A stretch of 64,000 nucleotides of DNA from the NCBI RefSeq assembly GCF_016767715.1, contig NZ_CP050145.1, positions 1,798,001 to 1,862,000 of the forward strand. Direction: 5' to 3'. The notes beneath the pieces are model-generated. The model ran no database searches. It saw only the letters and a program-made list of their open reading frames with translations, and was not told the origin of the DNA. The position numbers and the translations under genes are program-made. This stretch comes from Mycobacteroides chelonae (lineage in GTDB: Bacteria > Actinomycetota > Actinomycetes > Mycobacteriales > Mycobacteriaceae). Every line of letters starts with the position of its first letter. The first letter of the stretch is position 1. Positions 1-8,713 of the stretch are shown piece by piece.

Positions 1-417
1 GCTGAGCTGGGGGGCACCCCAGAGCTTGCCGCTGCGGGTGAATTGGGCGACGACCGACGGGTCCCAGTCCTCCTGCGGCTCAATGGGCGTGAGATTCGCG
101 GTGTCGGCGTAATCGGAGAGATAGGCGTTACTGAGCCAGAAGATGTCGTCGGCGCCGTGCCCGGCCACATCGGTGCGCAGGCTGTTGAAGTAACTCGCGT
201 ACGACGTCACGGTCACGGCGACCTCGATGTCGGGGTTGCGTCGACTGAACTCGTCGAATGAGCTGCGGTAGGCCTTGGCCACCTGTTCATCCCACACCCG
301 GACGGTGACCACCGTTTTGCCGTGAGCGGTCTTCGGAATTCCGAGCCAGACCGCAATTCCGAAGAGCAGCAGCGTCACCAGCCCAAGGACCAAGGCTGCG
401 CGGGTAGACGATTTCAT
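1..417 (-). CDS. uspC: Amino-sugar ABC transporter substrate-binding protein UspC, N-terminal part
   Basis: This is the N-terminal 139 residues of an extracellular solute-binding protein; the rest lies beyond the left edge. It starts with an ATG that shares one base with the TGA of uspB, so the two are translationally coupled. A charged start is followed by a hydrophobic stretch at about residues 8-26 (signal anchor or signal peptide), then a type 1 periplasmic-binding fold with a VTVRVWDEQV strand and a GADDIFWLSN segment. The order uspA-uspB-uspC divergent from tldD/pmbA matches M. tuberculosis Rv2314c-Rv2318, where UspC captures amino sugars. The symbol is assigned by synteny and family; the ligand is inferred from the M. 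tuberculosis protein. Confidence 0.85.
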   Translation of the reverse strand, partial: MKSSTRAALVLGLVTLLLFGIAVWLGIPKTAHGKTVVTVRVWDEQVAKAYRSSFDEFSRRNPDIEVAVTVTSYASYFNSLRTDVAGHGADDIFWLSNAYLSDYADTANLTPIEPQEDWDPSVVAQFTRSGKLWGAPQLS

Positions 418-1232
418 CACTTGAGTCCGCTCAAGGTGATGGAACGGACGATGTACTTCTGGAACGCGATGAACAGGATCACCAACGGCACGATCGCCAC
501 GGTGGTCGCCGCCATCACGATGGGCCACTGCGCGTTGAACTGCGATTGCAGCCCGGCCGTGGCCACGGTGAGTACTCGCCAGTTGCCTCCGCTGGTGATC
601 ACCAACGGCCACATGAAGTTGTTCCACTGCGACACCACGGTGATGAGGGTCAGCGTGATCAGGATGGGCCGGCTGACCGGCACCACCACATGCCACAGGA
701 TGTCGAGCGTGCTGGCGCCGTCCAGGCGGGCCGCACGGATCAGGTCGTTAGGGATGGTGCGGAAGTGTTCACGTAGCAGGAAGATCGCGTAGGGCGATCC
801 GAACATGAACGGGATGATCAACGCCCAGAATGTGTTCCGCAGCCCCACCTGCGTCAGCATCAGGTACATCGGCACCACCGTCACGGTCGCCGGAATCATC
901 AGCGTGGCCAGATACACCCAGAACAGTCCGTCGCGCCCCGGGAACTGCAGTCGCGCAAAGGCATACGCGGCCAACACGGAGAACGTCAGCTGGCCGATCA
1001 CGATGATCGCCGTCATCAACACTGTCACCAGGGCCGCGCGCCCGAACCCGGCGTCGGCGAGCCCGGTGTAGTTGGCGATCGTGAACGGATTCGGCGGGGC
1101 CAACGGAGAGTCGGCAGAGAACTGCCGCGTGGTCTTCAGCGATGCCGACAGGGCGAACAGGAACGGCCCCAGAGTCAGTGCCGCGCCGAGGATCAGGAGG
1201 AGATAGACGAGAGCATTCCTAGACCAGGTCAT
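417..1232 (-). CDS. uspB: Amino-sugar ABC transporter permease UspB
   Basis: A 271-residue inner-membrane permease of the MalG/UgpE type, one half of the heterodimeric channel of a carbohydrate importer. About six hydrophobic segments are visible. The conserved cytoplasmic EAA loop that docks the ATPase is present near residues 165-190 (AARLDGAS...VVVPVSRPI). The start overlaps the end of uspA by 14 bases and the stop overlaps the start of uspC, so the three genes form one operon. No ATPase gene is present; importers of this family commonly share a multitask ATPase encoded elsewhere. Length agrees with M. tuberculosis UspB (about 274 residues). Confidence 0.92.
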   Translation of the reverse strand: MTWSRNALVYLLLILGAALTLGPFLFALSASLKTTRQFSADSPLAPPNPFTIANYTGLADAGFGRAALVTVLMTAIIVIGQLTFSVLAAYAFARLQFPGRDGLFWVYLATLMIPATVTVVPMYLMLTQVGLRNTFWALIIPFMFGSPYAIFLLREHFRTIPNDLIRAARLDGASTLDILWHVVVPVSRPILITLTLITVVSQWNNFMWPLVITSGGNWRVLTVATAGLQSQFNAQWPIVMAATTVAIVPLVILFIAFQKYIVRSITLSGLK

Positions 1233-2085
1233 AGCTCACCCGCGTCCGGAAGTAGCGGTGCTGAATCACCGTGACGGCGACCAGGATCAGGAACAGGATC
1301 AGCGACATGGCGGCCGAACGTCCCACGTGGGCGGACTCGAATGCCTCGGCGTAGACGCGGTGCGCGGCCAGGTCGGTGCGGTTCTGCGGGCCGCCGCCGG
1401 TGAGCGCGTACACGGTGTCGAAGGTCTGCACCGCGCTCACCACCCCGGTGACCAGAACGAAGAAGAAGGTGGGCCGCAGCATCGGCAGGGTGATGCGGCG
1501 GAACCGCTGCCAGGCCGTCGCGCCGTCCACCCGGGCCGCGTTGTGCACATCGCCTGGGATGGCCAGCAGACCCGCCATGAAGAACAGCGCCACATAGCCG
1601 ACGTTCGTCCACACGCTGACCGCCGCAACCACCGGCAGTGCCAGCGAGGGATCGGTGAGCCATTCGATGCGCTGCCCGAGCAGTGTGTTGATGGCGCCAT
1701 CGGTGGGCGCGAGCATCCAATGCCACAGCACGCCGATGGCCAGCGGCGCGCAGATCCACGGGATGACGTAGATGGTCCGGAACAGCACGGTGCCGGGCAG
1801 GCCACGCACCAACAGCGTCGCCGCGGCCAGACCGAGCACGGTCTGCACCGGAATCACCAACGCCACAAAGAGCAGCGTCACCAGCAGGGAGTGGCCGAAG
1901 GCGCCGTCGGTGAGCACCGAACGCCAGTTGCCCAGGCCGACGAACTCGATGGGGCCCAGCAGATCCCAGCGGCACAGGCTCAGCCACACCACCACCAGGA
2001 TGGGCAACAGGAGAAACGCCGCCACCCCGAACAGGCTGGGGGCCAGCAGCCCATATGCGACGGCTGTCTGCCGCGACCTACTCAC
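1219..2085 (-). CDS. uspA: Amino-sugar ABC transporter permease UspA
   Basis: A 288-residue permease of the MalF/UgpA type and first gene of the usp operon. It has an N-terminal transmembrane helix, a periplasmic loop, five further membrane segments, and the EAA loop near residues 185-210 (AARVDGATAWQRFRRITLP). It pairs with UspB to form the translocation pore. It is divergent from tldD across only 53 bases (2086-2138), so both promoters must lie in or near that gap. The same divergent arrangement exists in M. tuberculosis. The symbol rests on this synteny and on length (M. tuberculosis UspA is about 290 residues). Confidence 0.92.
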   Translation of the reverse strand: MSRSRQTAVAYGLLAPSLFGVAAFLLLPILVVVWLSLCRWDLLGPIEFVGLGNWRSVLTDGAFGHSLLVTLLFVALVIPVQTVLGLAAATLLVRGLPGTVLFRTIYVIPWICAPLAIGVLWHWMLAPTDGAINTLLGQRIEWLTDPSLALPVVAAVSVWTNVGYVALFFMAGLLAIPGDVHNAARVDGATAWQRFRRITLPMLRPTFFFVLVTGVVSAVQTFDTVYALTGGGPQNRTDLAAHRVYAEAFESAHVGRSAAMSLILFLILVAVTVIQHRYFRTRVSYDLV

Positions 2086-2138
2086 GGGGACATTAAACCG
2101 CGCGCCGCCACCGGTGTGGCATAGGTACGGTTGAGCGC

Positions 2139-3653
2139 GTGACTCGGTCCGTAGATTCCGATTTCCTGGCGCTACCTCGCGCTGAACTCGCCGATGCTGC
2201 CCTGAACGCGGCGCGCGCCGCCGGCGCCAGCTATGCCGATCTGCGCATCCATCGGCTGATCAATGAGGAGCTGGTGCTGCGCGACGAGCAGGTCGAGACC
2301 GCGGTGTCCGGCCGCACCATCGGGCTGGCGGTACGGGTGATCGTCGACGGCACCTGGGGGTTCGCCTCGCATGTGCAGCTCGACACGACCGCCGCGGCCG
2401 AGACCGCGCGCCGGGCCGTGGCCGTCGCCCGGGGGCTGCGCAGCCTGAACCGCGAGCGCGTCGAACTGGCGGCCGAGCCCGTCTATGCCGACGTCCAGTG
2501 GGTGTCCGAGTACGAGATCGACCCGTTCGGTGTGCCGCAGGCGGACAAGATCGCGGTGCTGCAGGAGTATTCGGCCCGGCTACTGGCCTCCGACGGGGTG
2601 GATCACGCCTCGGCGTCGCTGACGGCGGTCAAGGAGCAGACCTTCTACGCCGATACCTTCGGCTCATCCATCACCCAGCAGCGCGTCCGGGTCATGTCGC
2701 AGCTGGACGCCATCGCCGTCGACGCCGCCACCGGGTCCTTCGAGACCATGCGCACCCTGGCCCCGCCGATGGGCCGCGGCTGGGAGGCCATCGGCAGCGA
2801 CGGCGTGTGGGACTGGAGCGCCGAGCTGCGCGAGATCCCGGAACTGCTCACCGAGAAGGTGAAGGCGCCCAGCGTCGTCGCCGGCCGCACCGACCTGGTG
2901 ATCGACCCCACCAACCTGTGGCTGACCATCCATGAATCCATCGGGCACGCCACCGAATACGACAGGGCCATCGGCTATGAGGCCGCCTATGCGGGCACCT
3001 CGTTCGCGACCCCCGACAAGCTCGGCACCATGAAGTACGGCTCACCCGTCATGAACGTCACCGCCGACCGCAACGAGGTGCATGGCCTGGCCTCGGTCGG
3101 ATACGACGACGAAGGCGTGGCCTCGCAGCGCTGGGACCTGGTGCGCGACGGCATCTTCGTCGGCTACCAGCTGGACCGTGTGTTCGCGCCGCGGCTGGGC
3201 CAGGAGCGTTCCAACGGCTGTTCCTACGCCGACTCGCCGCACCATGTGCCGATCCAGCGCATGGCCAACGTGTCGCTGCAGGCCTCCCCGGAAGAGCGCA
3301 GCACCGACGATCTGATCTCCGGCGTGGAGGACGGCATCTACATCGTGGGCGACAAGTCGTGGTCAATCGATATGCAGCGCTACAACTTCCAGTTCACCGG
3401 GCAGCGGTTCTACCGCATTCGGGGCGGCAAGCTGGACGGACAGCTGCGCGATGTCGCCTACCAGGCCACCACCACCGATTTCTGGGGTTCGATGGAAGCC
3501 GTTGGTGGCCAATCGACCTGGCGGCTGGGCGGCGCCTTCAACTGCGGTAAGGCCCAACCCGGGCAGGTGGCGGCGGTCAGCCACGGCTGCCCGTCGGCAC
3601 TGTTCCGCGGCGTCAACGTTCTGAACACCAAGCAGGAAGGTGGTGCCGCGTGA
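2139..3653 (+). CDS. tldD: TldD-family metalloprotease
   Basis: A 504-residue TldD subunit of the TldD/TldE (PmbA) peptidase, a cytosolic heterodimer that in Escherichia coli degrades unfolded peptides such as CcdA and matures microcin B17. The zinc motif HExxxH is visible as HESIGH near residues 266-271, which marks this as the catalytic subunit. The N-terminal half carries the usual DLRIHR...RTIGLAVRV segment and the C-terminal half the Gly-rich strands of the clamshell fold. A GTG start is used, because no ATG lies suitably upstream. The stop overlaps the start of the next gene by 4 bases (GTGA). No RiPP precursor is seen nearby, so a housekeeping role is more likely than peptide maturation. 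Confidence 0.92.
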   Translation: MTRSVDSDFLALPRAELADAALNAARAAGASYADLRIHRLINEELVLRDEQVETAVSGRTIGLAVRVIVDGTWGFASHVQLDTTAAAETARRAVAVARGLRSLNRERVELAAEPVYADVQWVSEYEIDPFGVPQADKIAVLQEYSARLLASDGVDHASASLTAVKEQTFYADTFGSSITQQRVRVMSQLDAIAVDAATGSFETMRTLAPPMGRGWEAIGSDGVWDWSAELREIPELLTEKVKAPSVVAGRTDLVIDPTNLWLTIHESIGHATEYDRAIGYEAAYAGTSFATPDKLGTMKYGSPVMNVTADRNEVHGLASVGYDDEGVASQRWDLVRDGIFVGYQLDRVFAPRLGQERSNGCSYADSPHHVPIQRMANVSLQASPEERSTDDLISGVEDGIYIVGDKSWSIDMQRYNFQFTGQRFYRIRGGKLDGQLRDVAYQATTTDFWGSMEAVGGQSTWRLGGAFNCGKAQPGQVAAVSHGCPSALFRGVNVLNTKQEGGAA

Positions 3654-5026
3654 TCCCCGCACAGCAGGTCGCCGAGGATGTCCTGGCCGAGGCCGCGCGG
3701 CGTGGCGGCGCCGACGACACTATCGTTTTGGTCCAGGACAGCAGCGAGGCGTCGCTGCGCTGGGCGGGCAGCTCCATGACCACCAACGGTGAGTCGGTGA
3801 AGCGCGGTATCGCGGTGATATCGATTCTGCGGCAAGGAGATCAGACTCGGGTCGGCTCGGTGCTCACCGAGGATGCCGATCCGGCCGCGCTCGCGGATCT
3901 GGTGGCGGCCAGCCAGGCCGAGGCCGCGGCGGCGTCTCCGTCGCGCGATGCCATGCCGTTGCTCGGACCCGGCGACGGTGCGGGGGAGAGCTGGGATGCG
4001 CCGATCTCACCGACCGGCGCCCATGTGTTCGGGTCGCTGGCGGCCGACCTGTCGACGGGCTTCGACGGCCCCGACACCCTGTACGGATACGCCCGCCATG
4101 AACGCCAGACCACGTTCCTGGCTTCGTCGACCGGGCTGCGCCGCCGGTTCACCCAGCCGACGGGCCAGGTGGAGATCAACGCCAAGCGCGGCGTGGGCAG
4201 CGCCTGGGCCGGGGTGTGCACCCCCGAATTCGTGGATGTGCCCACCGCATCGCTGCTGCGCCAGCTCAACGAACGACTGACCGCCGCGCAGAATCAGATC
4301 GAGCTCAAGGCCGGTCGCTACGAGACGCTGCTGCCGCCATCGGCCACCGGCGACCTCATGCAGTACCTGGTATGGACGATGGGCGGGCGCGGCGCGCACG
4401 AGGGCCGCAACGCGTTCGCCGGGCCGGGCGGCACCCGGATCGGGGAGCGGCTGACCGAGCTGCCGGTCACGGTGTACTCGGACCCGTCGTACCCGGGTCT
4501 GGAGAGCAGCCCGTTTGTGGCGACCCCGATCTCGCGGGAGTCGTTGTCGGTGTTCGACAACGGGATCGGCATCGAACGCGTCGACTGGGTGCGTGACGGC
4601 GTGATCAACGCGCTGAGCTACTCGCGTGCCGACGCCGCGGAATTCGATGCCGCGCCGACGGTGGGCGCCGACAACCTCATCATGACCGGGGGAGGCGGGG
4701 CAACGCTGGAGGAGATGATCGCCGCCACCGAGAACGGTCTGCTGCTGACCACGCTGTGGTACATCCGCGACGTCGACCCGACGACGCTGCTGCTGACGGG
4801 GTTGACCCGTGACGGGGTGTACCTGGTGCGCGATGGCCAGATCACCGGCGCCGTCAACAACTTCCGGTTCAACGAGAGCCCGATCGATCTGCTGCGGCGG
4901 GTGACGCAGGTAGGCGTCACCGAGTACACGCTGCCGCGCGAGTGGAGCGACTACGCGACCCGCCAGGCCATGCCGGCGCTGCGGATCCCGGACTTCCACA
5001 TGTCCTCGGTCAGCGCCGCGCAGTAG
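3650..5026 (+). CDS. pmbA: TldE/PmbA-family protease partner subunit
   Basis: A 458-residue PmbA (TldE) homologue, the partner of the upstream TldD. It has the family architecture but no HExxxH, as expected for the non-catalytic subunit, whose role is to close the chamber and bind substrate. It begins at GTG 3650 inside the tldD stop, so the subunits are made from one transcript by translational coupling, which suits an obligate heterodimer. The C-terminal half contains the conserved GRGAHEGRNAF and NFRFNESPIDLL segments. M. tuberculosis Rv2314c occupies the same position. A perfect 15-bp inverted repeat follows it at 5042-5090. Confidence 0.92.
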   Translation: MIPAQQVAEDVLAEAARRGGADDTIVLVQDSSEASLRWAGSSMTTNGESVKRGIAVISILRQGDQTRVGSVLTEDADPAALADLVAASQAEAAAASPSRDAMPLLGPGDGAGESWDAPISPTGAHVFGSLAADLSTGFDGPDTLYGYARHERQTTFLASSTGLRRRFTQPTGQVEINAKRGVGSAWAGVCTPEFVDVPTASLLRQLNERLTAAQNQIELKAGRYETLLPPSATGDLMQYLVWTMGGRGAHEGRNAFAGPGGTRIGERLTELPVTVYSDPSYPGLESSPFVATPISRESLSVFDNGIGIERVDWVRDGVINALSYSRADAAEFDAAPTVGADNLIMTGGGGATLEEMIAATENGLLLTTLWYIRDVDPTTLLLTGLTRDGVYLVRDGQITGAVNNFRFNESPIDLLRRVTQVGVTEYTLPREWSDYATRQAMPALRIPDFHMSSVSAAQ

Positions 5027-5041
5027 GGCCTGTTCGTCCAC

Positions 5042-5090
5042 ACCGAGGTTGTGGCGGATTCGTCTCGCACATCCGCGCCACAACCTCGGT
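5042..5090. terminator. Long inverted repeat, likely transcription terminator
   Basis: Arms ACCGAGGTTGTGGCG (5042-5056) and CGCCACAACCTCGGT (5076-5090) are perfectly complementary over 15 bp around a 19-nt loop, just after the pmbA stop. There is no T-run, which is common for mycobacterial terminators. It separates pmbA from the two-component operon. Confidence 0.6.
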
Positions 5091-5168
5091 CTCGGCGGGC
5101 AAGCTACCTCCACAGAACCTTCACAAAAGGCTCCAGCGATCACCACAACCGTCAAATAGGCTGTTCAT

Positions 5169-5852
5169 GTGCAAGGCCAGCGAAGAATCTTGGTTGTCGA
5201 CGACGAGCCAACGATCTGTGCGTCCATTTCCGCGCGGCTGCGCGCCGAGGGGTATGCCGTAGACACCGAGGACAACGGCCTGGACGCGGTGCGGCATTGC
5301 CGCGAAACCCCGCCGGACCTGATGGTGCTCGATGTCATGCTGCCCGGGCTCGACGGTCTGGAGGTCTGCCGCCAGGTGCAGGCGCACGCCCTGATCCCGG
5401 TACTGATGCTCACCGCGCGCGGCACCGAAACCGACATGCTGGTGGGGCTGGGGGTGGGTGCCGACGACTACCTGCCCAAGCCGTTCAGCATGCGGGTGCT
5501 GGTGGCGCGGGTGGCGGCCCTACTGCGCCGCACCGAACGGGTCGCACCGCCGAGCACCGATGTGCGCATCGGGCAGGTGCGCATCGATGTCTCCGAGCGC
5601 CGCGTGTATCACCGCGACGACGAGGTGCACCTGACCCGCACCGAGTTCGATCTGCTGGCCTATCTGGCCGATAACCCGCGGGTGGCGATCAGCCGTGAGC
5701 GCCTGCTTGATCAGGTGTGGGGCTGGAGCGAGGGGCTGCCTTCGGGGCAGCGCACCGTCGACAGCCACATCAAGGCGCTGCGCCGCAAGCTCGGTCAAGA
5801 GCTGATCCGCACCGTGCACGGCATCGGATACGCGTTGGAGGTACCGCGATGA
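5169..5852 (+). CDS. OmpR/PhoB-family response regulator
   Basis: A 227-residue DNA-binding response regulator. Residues 1-120 are a receiver domain with the acidic pair DDE near residues 11-13, the phospho-acceptor Asp in VLDVMLPG, a Thr switch in LTARG and a Lys in PKPF. Residues 130-225 are a winged-helix domain ending in DSHIKALRRKL and IRTVHGIGY, the OmpR/PhoB signature. The start is a GTG in the reading frame of the receiver domain; the ATG two bases upstream is out of frame. The stop overlaps the kinase start (ATGA), and the kinase in turn overlaps the membrane protein gene, so all three act as one operon. I cannot match it to a named M. tuberculosis system. Confidence 0.93.
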   Translation: MQGQRRILVVDDEPTICASISARLRAEGYAVDTEDNGLDAVRHCRETPPDLMVLDVMLPGLDGLEVCRQVQAHALIPVLMLTARGTETDMLVGLGVGADDYLPKPFSMRVLVARVAALLRRTERVAPPSTDVRIGQVRIDVSERRVYHRDDEVHLTRTEFDLLAYLADNPRVAISRERLLDQVWGWSEGLPSGQRTVDSHIKALRRKLGQELIRTVHGIGYALEVPR

Positions 5853-6865
5853 GCCAACTGCTGGAACTGCTGCCGCGACCGCTGGATCCGTTGCGCTCCT
5901 TCAAGTTCAAGACGGCGGTGCTGGTGGGGGTGGCGCTGCTGATCGCCACCTGCCTGCTGTGGATCACCGCCGAATGGAAGCTGCGGTACGCGCTCACGCT
6001 GGCGTTGTTTGTGTCCTTCGGGGTGACGTGGTTTCTGGCGCACGGTATGACCTCGCCGCTGCGCGATATGACGGCGGCGGCGCGTTCGATGGCGCAGGGC
6101 GACTACTCGCGCCGGATTCGTTCGACCTCGCGTGATGAAGTGGGCCAGCTGGCAACGGCTTTCAATCACATGGCCGCCGAGCTGCAGTCCGCCGAGAAGT
6201 ACCGGCGCGAGTTGGTGGGCAATGTCTCGCACGAGCTGCGCACACCGATCACGGCGCTGCAGGCGGTGTTGGAGAACATTGTCGACGGGGTGGCCGAGCC
6301 GGACCCGGCGACACTGAAAACCGCACTGGCGCAGACCGAACGGCTGGGCCGGCTCGTGGACGACCTACTTGACCTGTCCAAACTCGAGAACGGTTCGGTT
6401 CCGGTGCAACGCGAACCGTTTGCGGTGCGCGAGTTCGTCGACGGGGCGGTGGCCGAGGCCAAGACCACCGGGCGTCAGGTGCGCTATCACGTGACGGTCG
6501 AGCCGTTCGATCTGCAAGCGGTCGCCGATACCGCGCGGCTGCACCAGGTGGTGGCCAATCTGCTGGATAACGCCTCGCGGCACAGCCCGCCCGGGGGACA
6601 GGTGTCGGTGTTCGCACGCACCGAGAACGACGCGCTGCTGCTGGAGGTCGCCGACACCGGGCCCGGCATCGCGCCGCACGAAAGATCACGAGTGTTTGAA
6701 CGATTCACCCACGGGGGATCGCGCGACGGTGGCACCGGTTTGGGGCTGGCCATCGCGCAATGGGCCGTCGATCTGCATGGCGGCCGCATCGAAATCGTGG
6801 ACGCGCCCGGTTGTCGGGTGCGGGTCACCTTGCCGCAGTTTGAATCCGAGGAGGGGAATTCATGA
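5849..6865 (+). CDS. Membrane sensor histidine kinase with minimal extracellular loop
   Basis: A 338-residue kinase partnered with the upstream regulator. Two transmembrane helices (about residues 22-42 and 49-67) are joined by only a handful of residues (around EWKLR), so there is essentially no extracellular sensor domain. A HAMP domain follows (about 68-120), then the HisKA box with phospho-acceptor His in NVSHELRTP, and a HATPase domain with N-box NLLDNASRHS, ADTGPGI and GTGLGLAI. The start is the ATG at 5849, whose ATGA overlaps the regulator stop. With no sensor loop, the signal is probably read in the membrane or through a partner; the co-transcribed membrane protein at 6862 is the obvious candidate, which is inference. 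Confidence 0.93.
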   Translation: MSQLLELLPRPLDPLRSFKFKTAVLVGVALLIATCLLWITAEWKLRYALTLALFVSFGVTWFLAHGMTSPLRDMTAAARSMAQGDYSRRIRSTSRDEVGQLATAFNHMAAELQSAEKYRRELVGNVSHELRTPITALQAVLENIVDGVAEPDPATLKTALAQTERLGRLVDDLLDLSKLENGSVPVQREPFAVREFVDGAVAEAKTTGRQVRYHVTVEPFDLQAVADTARLHQVVANLLDNASRHSPPGGQVSVFARTENDALLLEVADTGPGIAPHERSRVFERFTHGGSRDGGTGLGLAIAQWAVDLHGGRIEIVDAPGCRVRVTLPQFESEEGNS

Positions 6866-8415
6866 CCACTGGTTCGATGGTGCCGCCGCCATACCCATAT
6901 CCGATTCCGGGTGCGCCCGCGGGGCCGCCCGTGCCGCGCCCGCCGGTGCCGATCTTCGGGCCGCCGACGAAGTTCCTGACGGCCTGGCCCCGGGACATCC
7001 GCTCGAAGATGACGCAGGGCGCGCTGCTCAGCGGTATCGGGGCGGGTCTAGTTGCGGCGCTGTGCTGGCGGTCCTCGCTCCCGGGCCTGGGCTGGACGCT
7101 GACAGCGTTCGCGGTGGCCCTTGCCGCCTTCGCAACGCAGAAGGTGCAGTGGACGCCCACGCGCATCGGCGCGCTGGTGCTCGCGCTGTGCCTGGCGGTG
7201 GTGCCGACCGTGCGGGATGCGGGATGGCTTGTGGCGCTGTGTGTCCTGACATCGGGGGCGTTATTCGTCTATGCGTTGGCTCCGGCACGGACGTGGACAG
7301 GGTTGGTGTACGGGCAGTTCGTGATGCTGAGGGCGCCCTTCCGGGTGGCGGGCTGGATGCGCCGGGGGACTCGCACCATGTCGCGTGGCCGCAAGGTCAA
7401 CCCGGACCGGGCGGCCATCGTCGTGCTGATCACGCTCGGCCTGGTGGCAGCCTTCGGGGCGCTGCTGGCCGACGCCGACGCGCGGTTCAAGGCGCTGATC
7501 AGCGGCGTGTTGCCGTTCGTGTCCTTCGGGGATGTGGTCGGGCGGGTTGTCGTCGGCGTGCTGGTCGGCGGGTTCGCCTTGGGTGCCATCTACGTGCTGT
7601 CCAAGCCGCCGAGCTTTGACCGGTTGGCGCCGACGGAGCCCAAGAAGCTGCCGCGCTGGGAGTGGAGCTTGCCGCTGGCCGCGCTGAATCTGCTGTTCAT
7701 CGCGTTTGTGGGCGTGCAGATTTCGGTGTTGTTCGGGGGAGATGAGCATGTGCAGGTCACTGAGGGGTTGACCTACGCAGAGTATGCGCGGCAGGGCTTT
7801 TGGCAGCTGCTGTTCGTCACCATCCTGGTGCTGGGCGTGATCGCGGTCGCGATCAGAGTGGCGGGGCGTGATGATGCCCGCGACCGGCTGTTCCTGCGAG
7901 TGCTGATCGGTGGGCTGTGCGTGACCACGCTGGTGATCGTGGTTTCGGCCATTCACCGGATGTCGTTGTACGAGAAGGCGTACGGGTTCAGCGTGGAGCG
8001 GCTGCTGGTGCGCTGGATTGAGCTGGGCATGGCCATCGTGTTGGTGCTGATTCTGGTGGCGGGGATTCGGATGAGTGCCCGGTGGTTGCCCACCGCGGTG
8101 GTGGCGGTCGGTTCGTTCGGCATGCTGGGGCTGGCGATCTTCAACCCGGAAAGCTACGTGGCGCAGCGCAACGTCGAGTTCTTTGAGCAGACCGGCAAGA
8201 TCGATCAGTGGTACATGGGGAGCTTGTCGTCGGATGCATTCGCGGCGACGAAGTCGCTACCCGAGGATGTGCGGGACTGCGTGCAGGGCAAGATTGCGTA
8301 TCACTTGCGGGAGACGGCGCCCTGGTACGAGTACAACGTGAGCCGCGCAAAGGTGCGATCTGCCGAGGTTAAGGCGGCGTCGTGCAACGTGGATCAGAAC
8401 ATGCCGGGACGGTAG
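6862..8415 (+). CDS. Multi-pass membrane protein, DUF4153/DUF4173-like
   Basis: A 517-residue integral membrane protein. Residues 1-45 are Pro-rich (PPPYPYPIPGAP, PPVPRPPVP) and presumably cytoplasmic. About 11-12 hydrophobic segments follow, then a soluble tail of roughly 80 residues after about 435. The arrangement resembles the DUF4153/DUF4173 family, often found beside two-component systems in actinobacteria; I am confident about membrane topology and less so about the exact family. The ATG overlaps the kinase stop (ATGA), so it is made with the kinase and regulator and may be their signal input or their target. No catalytic motif was recognised. Confidence 0.75.
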   Translation: MTTGSMVPPPYPYPIPGAPAGPPVPRPPVPIFGPPTKFLTAWPRDIRSKMTQGALLSGIGAGLVAALCWRSSLPGLGWTLTAFAVALAAFATQKVQWTPTRIGALVLALCLAVVPTVRDAGWLVALCVLTSGALFVYALAPARTWTGLVYGQFVMLRAPFRVAGWMRRGTRTMSRGRKVNPDRAAIVVLITLGLVAAFGALLADADARFKALISGVLPFVSFGDVVGRVVVGVLVGGFALGAIYVLSKPPSFDRLAPTEPKKLPRWEWSLPLAALNLLFIAFVGVQISVLFGGDEHVQVTEGLTYAEYARQGFWQLLFVTILVLGVIAVAIRVAGRDDARDRLFLRVLIGGLCVTTLVIVVSAIHRMSLYEKAYGFSVERLLVRWIELGMAIVLVLILVAGIRMSARWLPTAVVAVGSFGMLGLAIFNPESYVAQRNVEFFEQTGKIDQWYMGSLSSDAFAATKSLPEDVRDCVQGKIAYHLRETAPWYEYNVSRAKVRSAEVKAASCNVDQNMPGR

Positions 8416-8449
8416 CGAGCGGCTGACTCTTAATCAGCGGGTCCGGGGT

Positions 8450-8471
8450 CGGAGCGGCTGACACCGCTCCG
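8450..8471 (+). terminator. GC-rich hairpin downstream of the two-component operon
   Basis: CGGAGCGG (8450-8457) and CCGCTCCG (8464-8471) form a perfect 8-bp stem with a 6-nt loop, 35 bases after the stop of the membrane protein gene and 20 bases before the tRNA. No T-tract is present. Confidence 0.5.
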
Positions 8472-8490
8472 CTAGAGTTCACTGCTGCTA

Positions 8491-8564
8491 GGGGCGGTAG
8501 CTCAGTTGGTTAGAGCCGTGGACTCATAATCCATTGGTCGCGGGTTCGAGCCCCGCCCGCCCTA
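8491..8564 (+). tRNA. tRNA-Met (anticodon CAT)
   Basis: The cloverleaf can be folded by eye. The acceptor is GGGGCGG with CCGCCCT (one G-T pair), the D-arm contains AGCTCAGTTGGTTAGAGC, the anticodon loop is CTCATAA, and the T-arm is GCGGG-TTCGAGC-CCCGC, with discriminator A. Anticodon CAT gives Met (elongator), as in the similar M. tuberculosis tRNA; a CAT-reading Ile tRNA is the alternative. CCA is not encoded. The accessory patch 8565-11400 begins immediately downstream. Confidence 0.93.
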
Positions 8565-8713
8565 CAAAGTGCCCTACGGACAGCCGCTAGCCGGTCGCTG
8601 AAGAGGGACGGCTGCAGTGTTGCGGCAGAGTGGCGCACAGGGCATGGATCGGCTATGTCAGTGCCCTCAGGCCACCTCTCAATCAGCTGACAGGTTGGGC
8701 CGTCAAAGCTTCT

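Noticed and set aside
2139..5026. TldD/PmbA as part of a RiPP (microcin-like) cluster
   Set aside because: No small precursor gene, cyclodehydratase or exporter is near; the linkage to usp genes is ancestral in mycobacteria.
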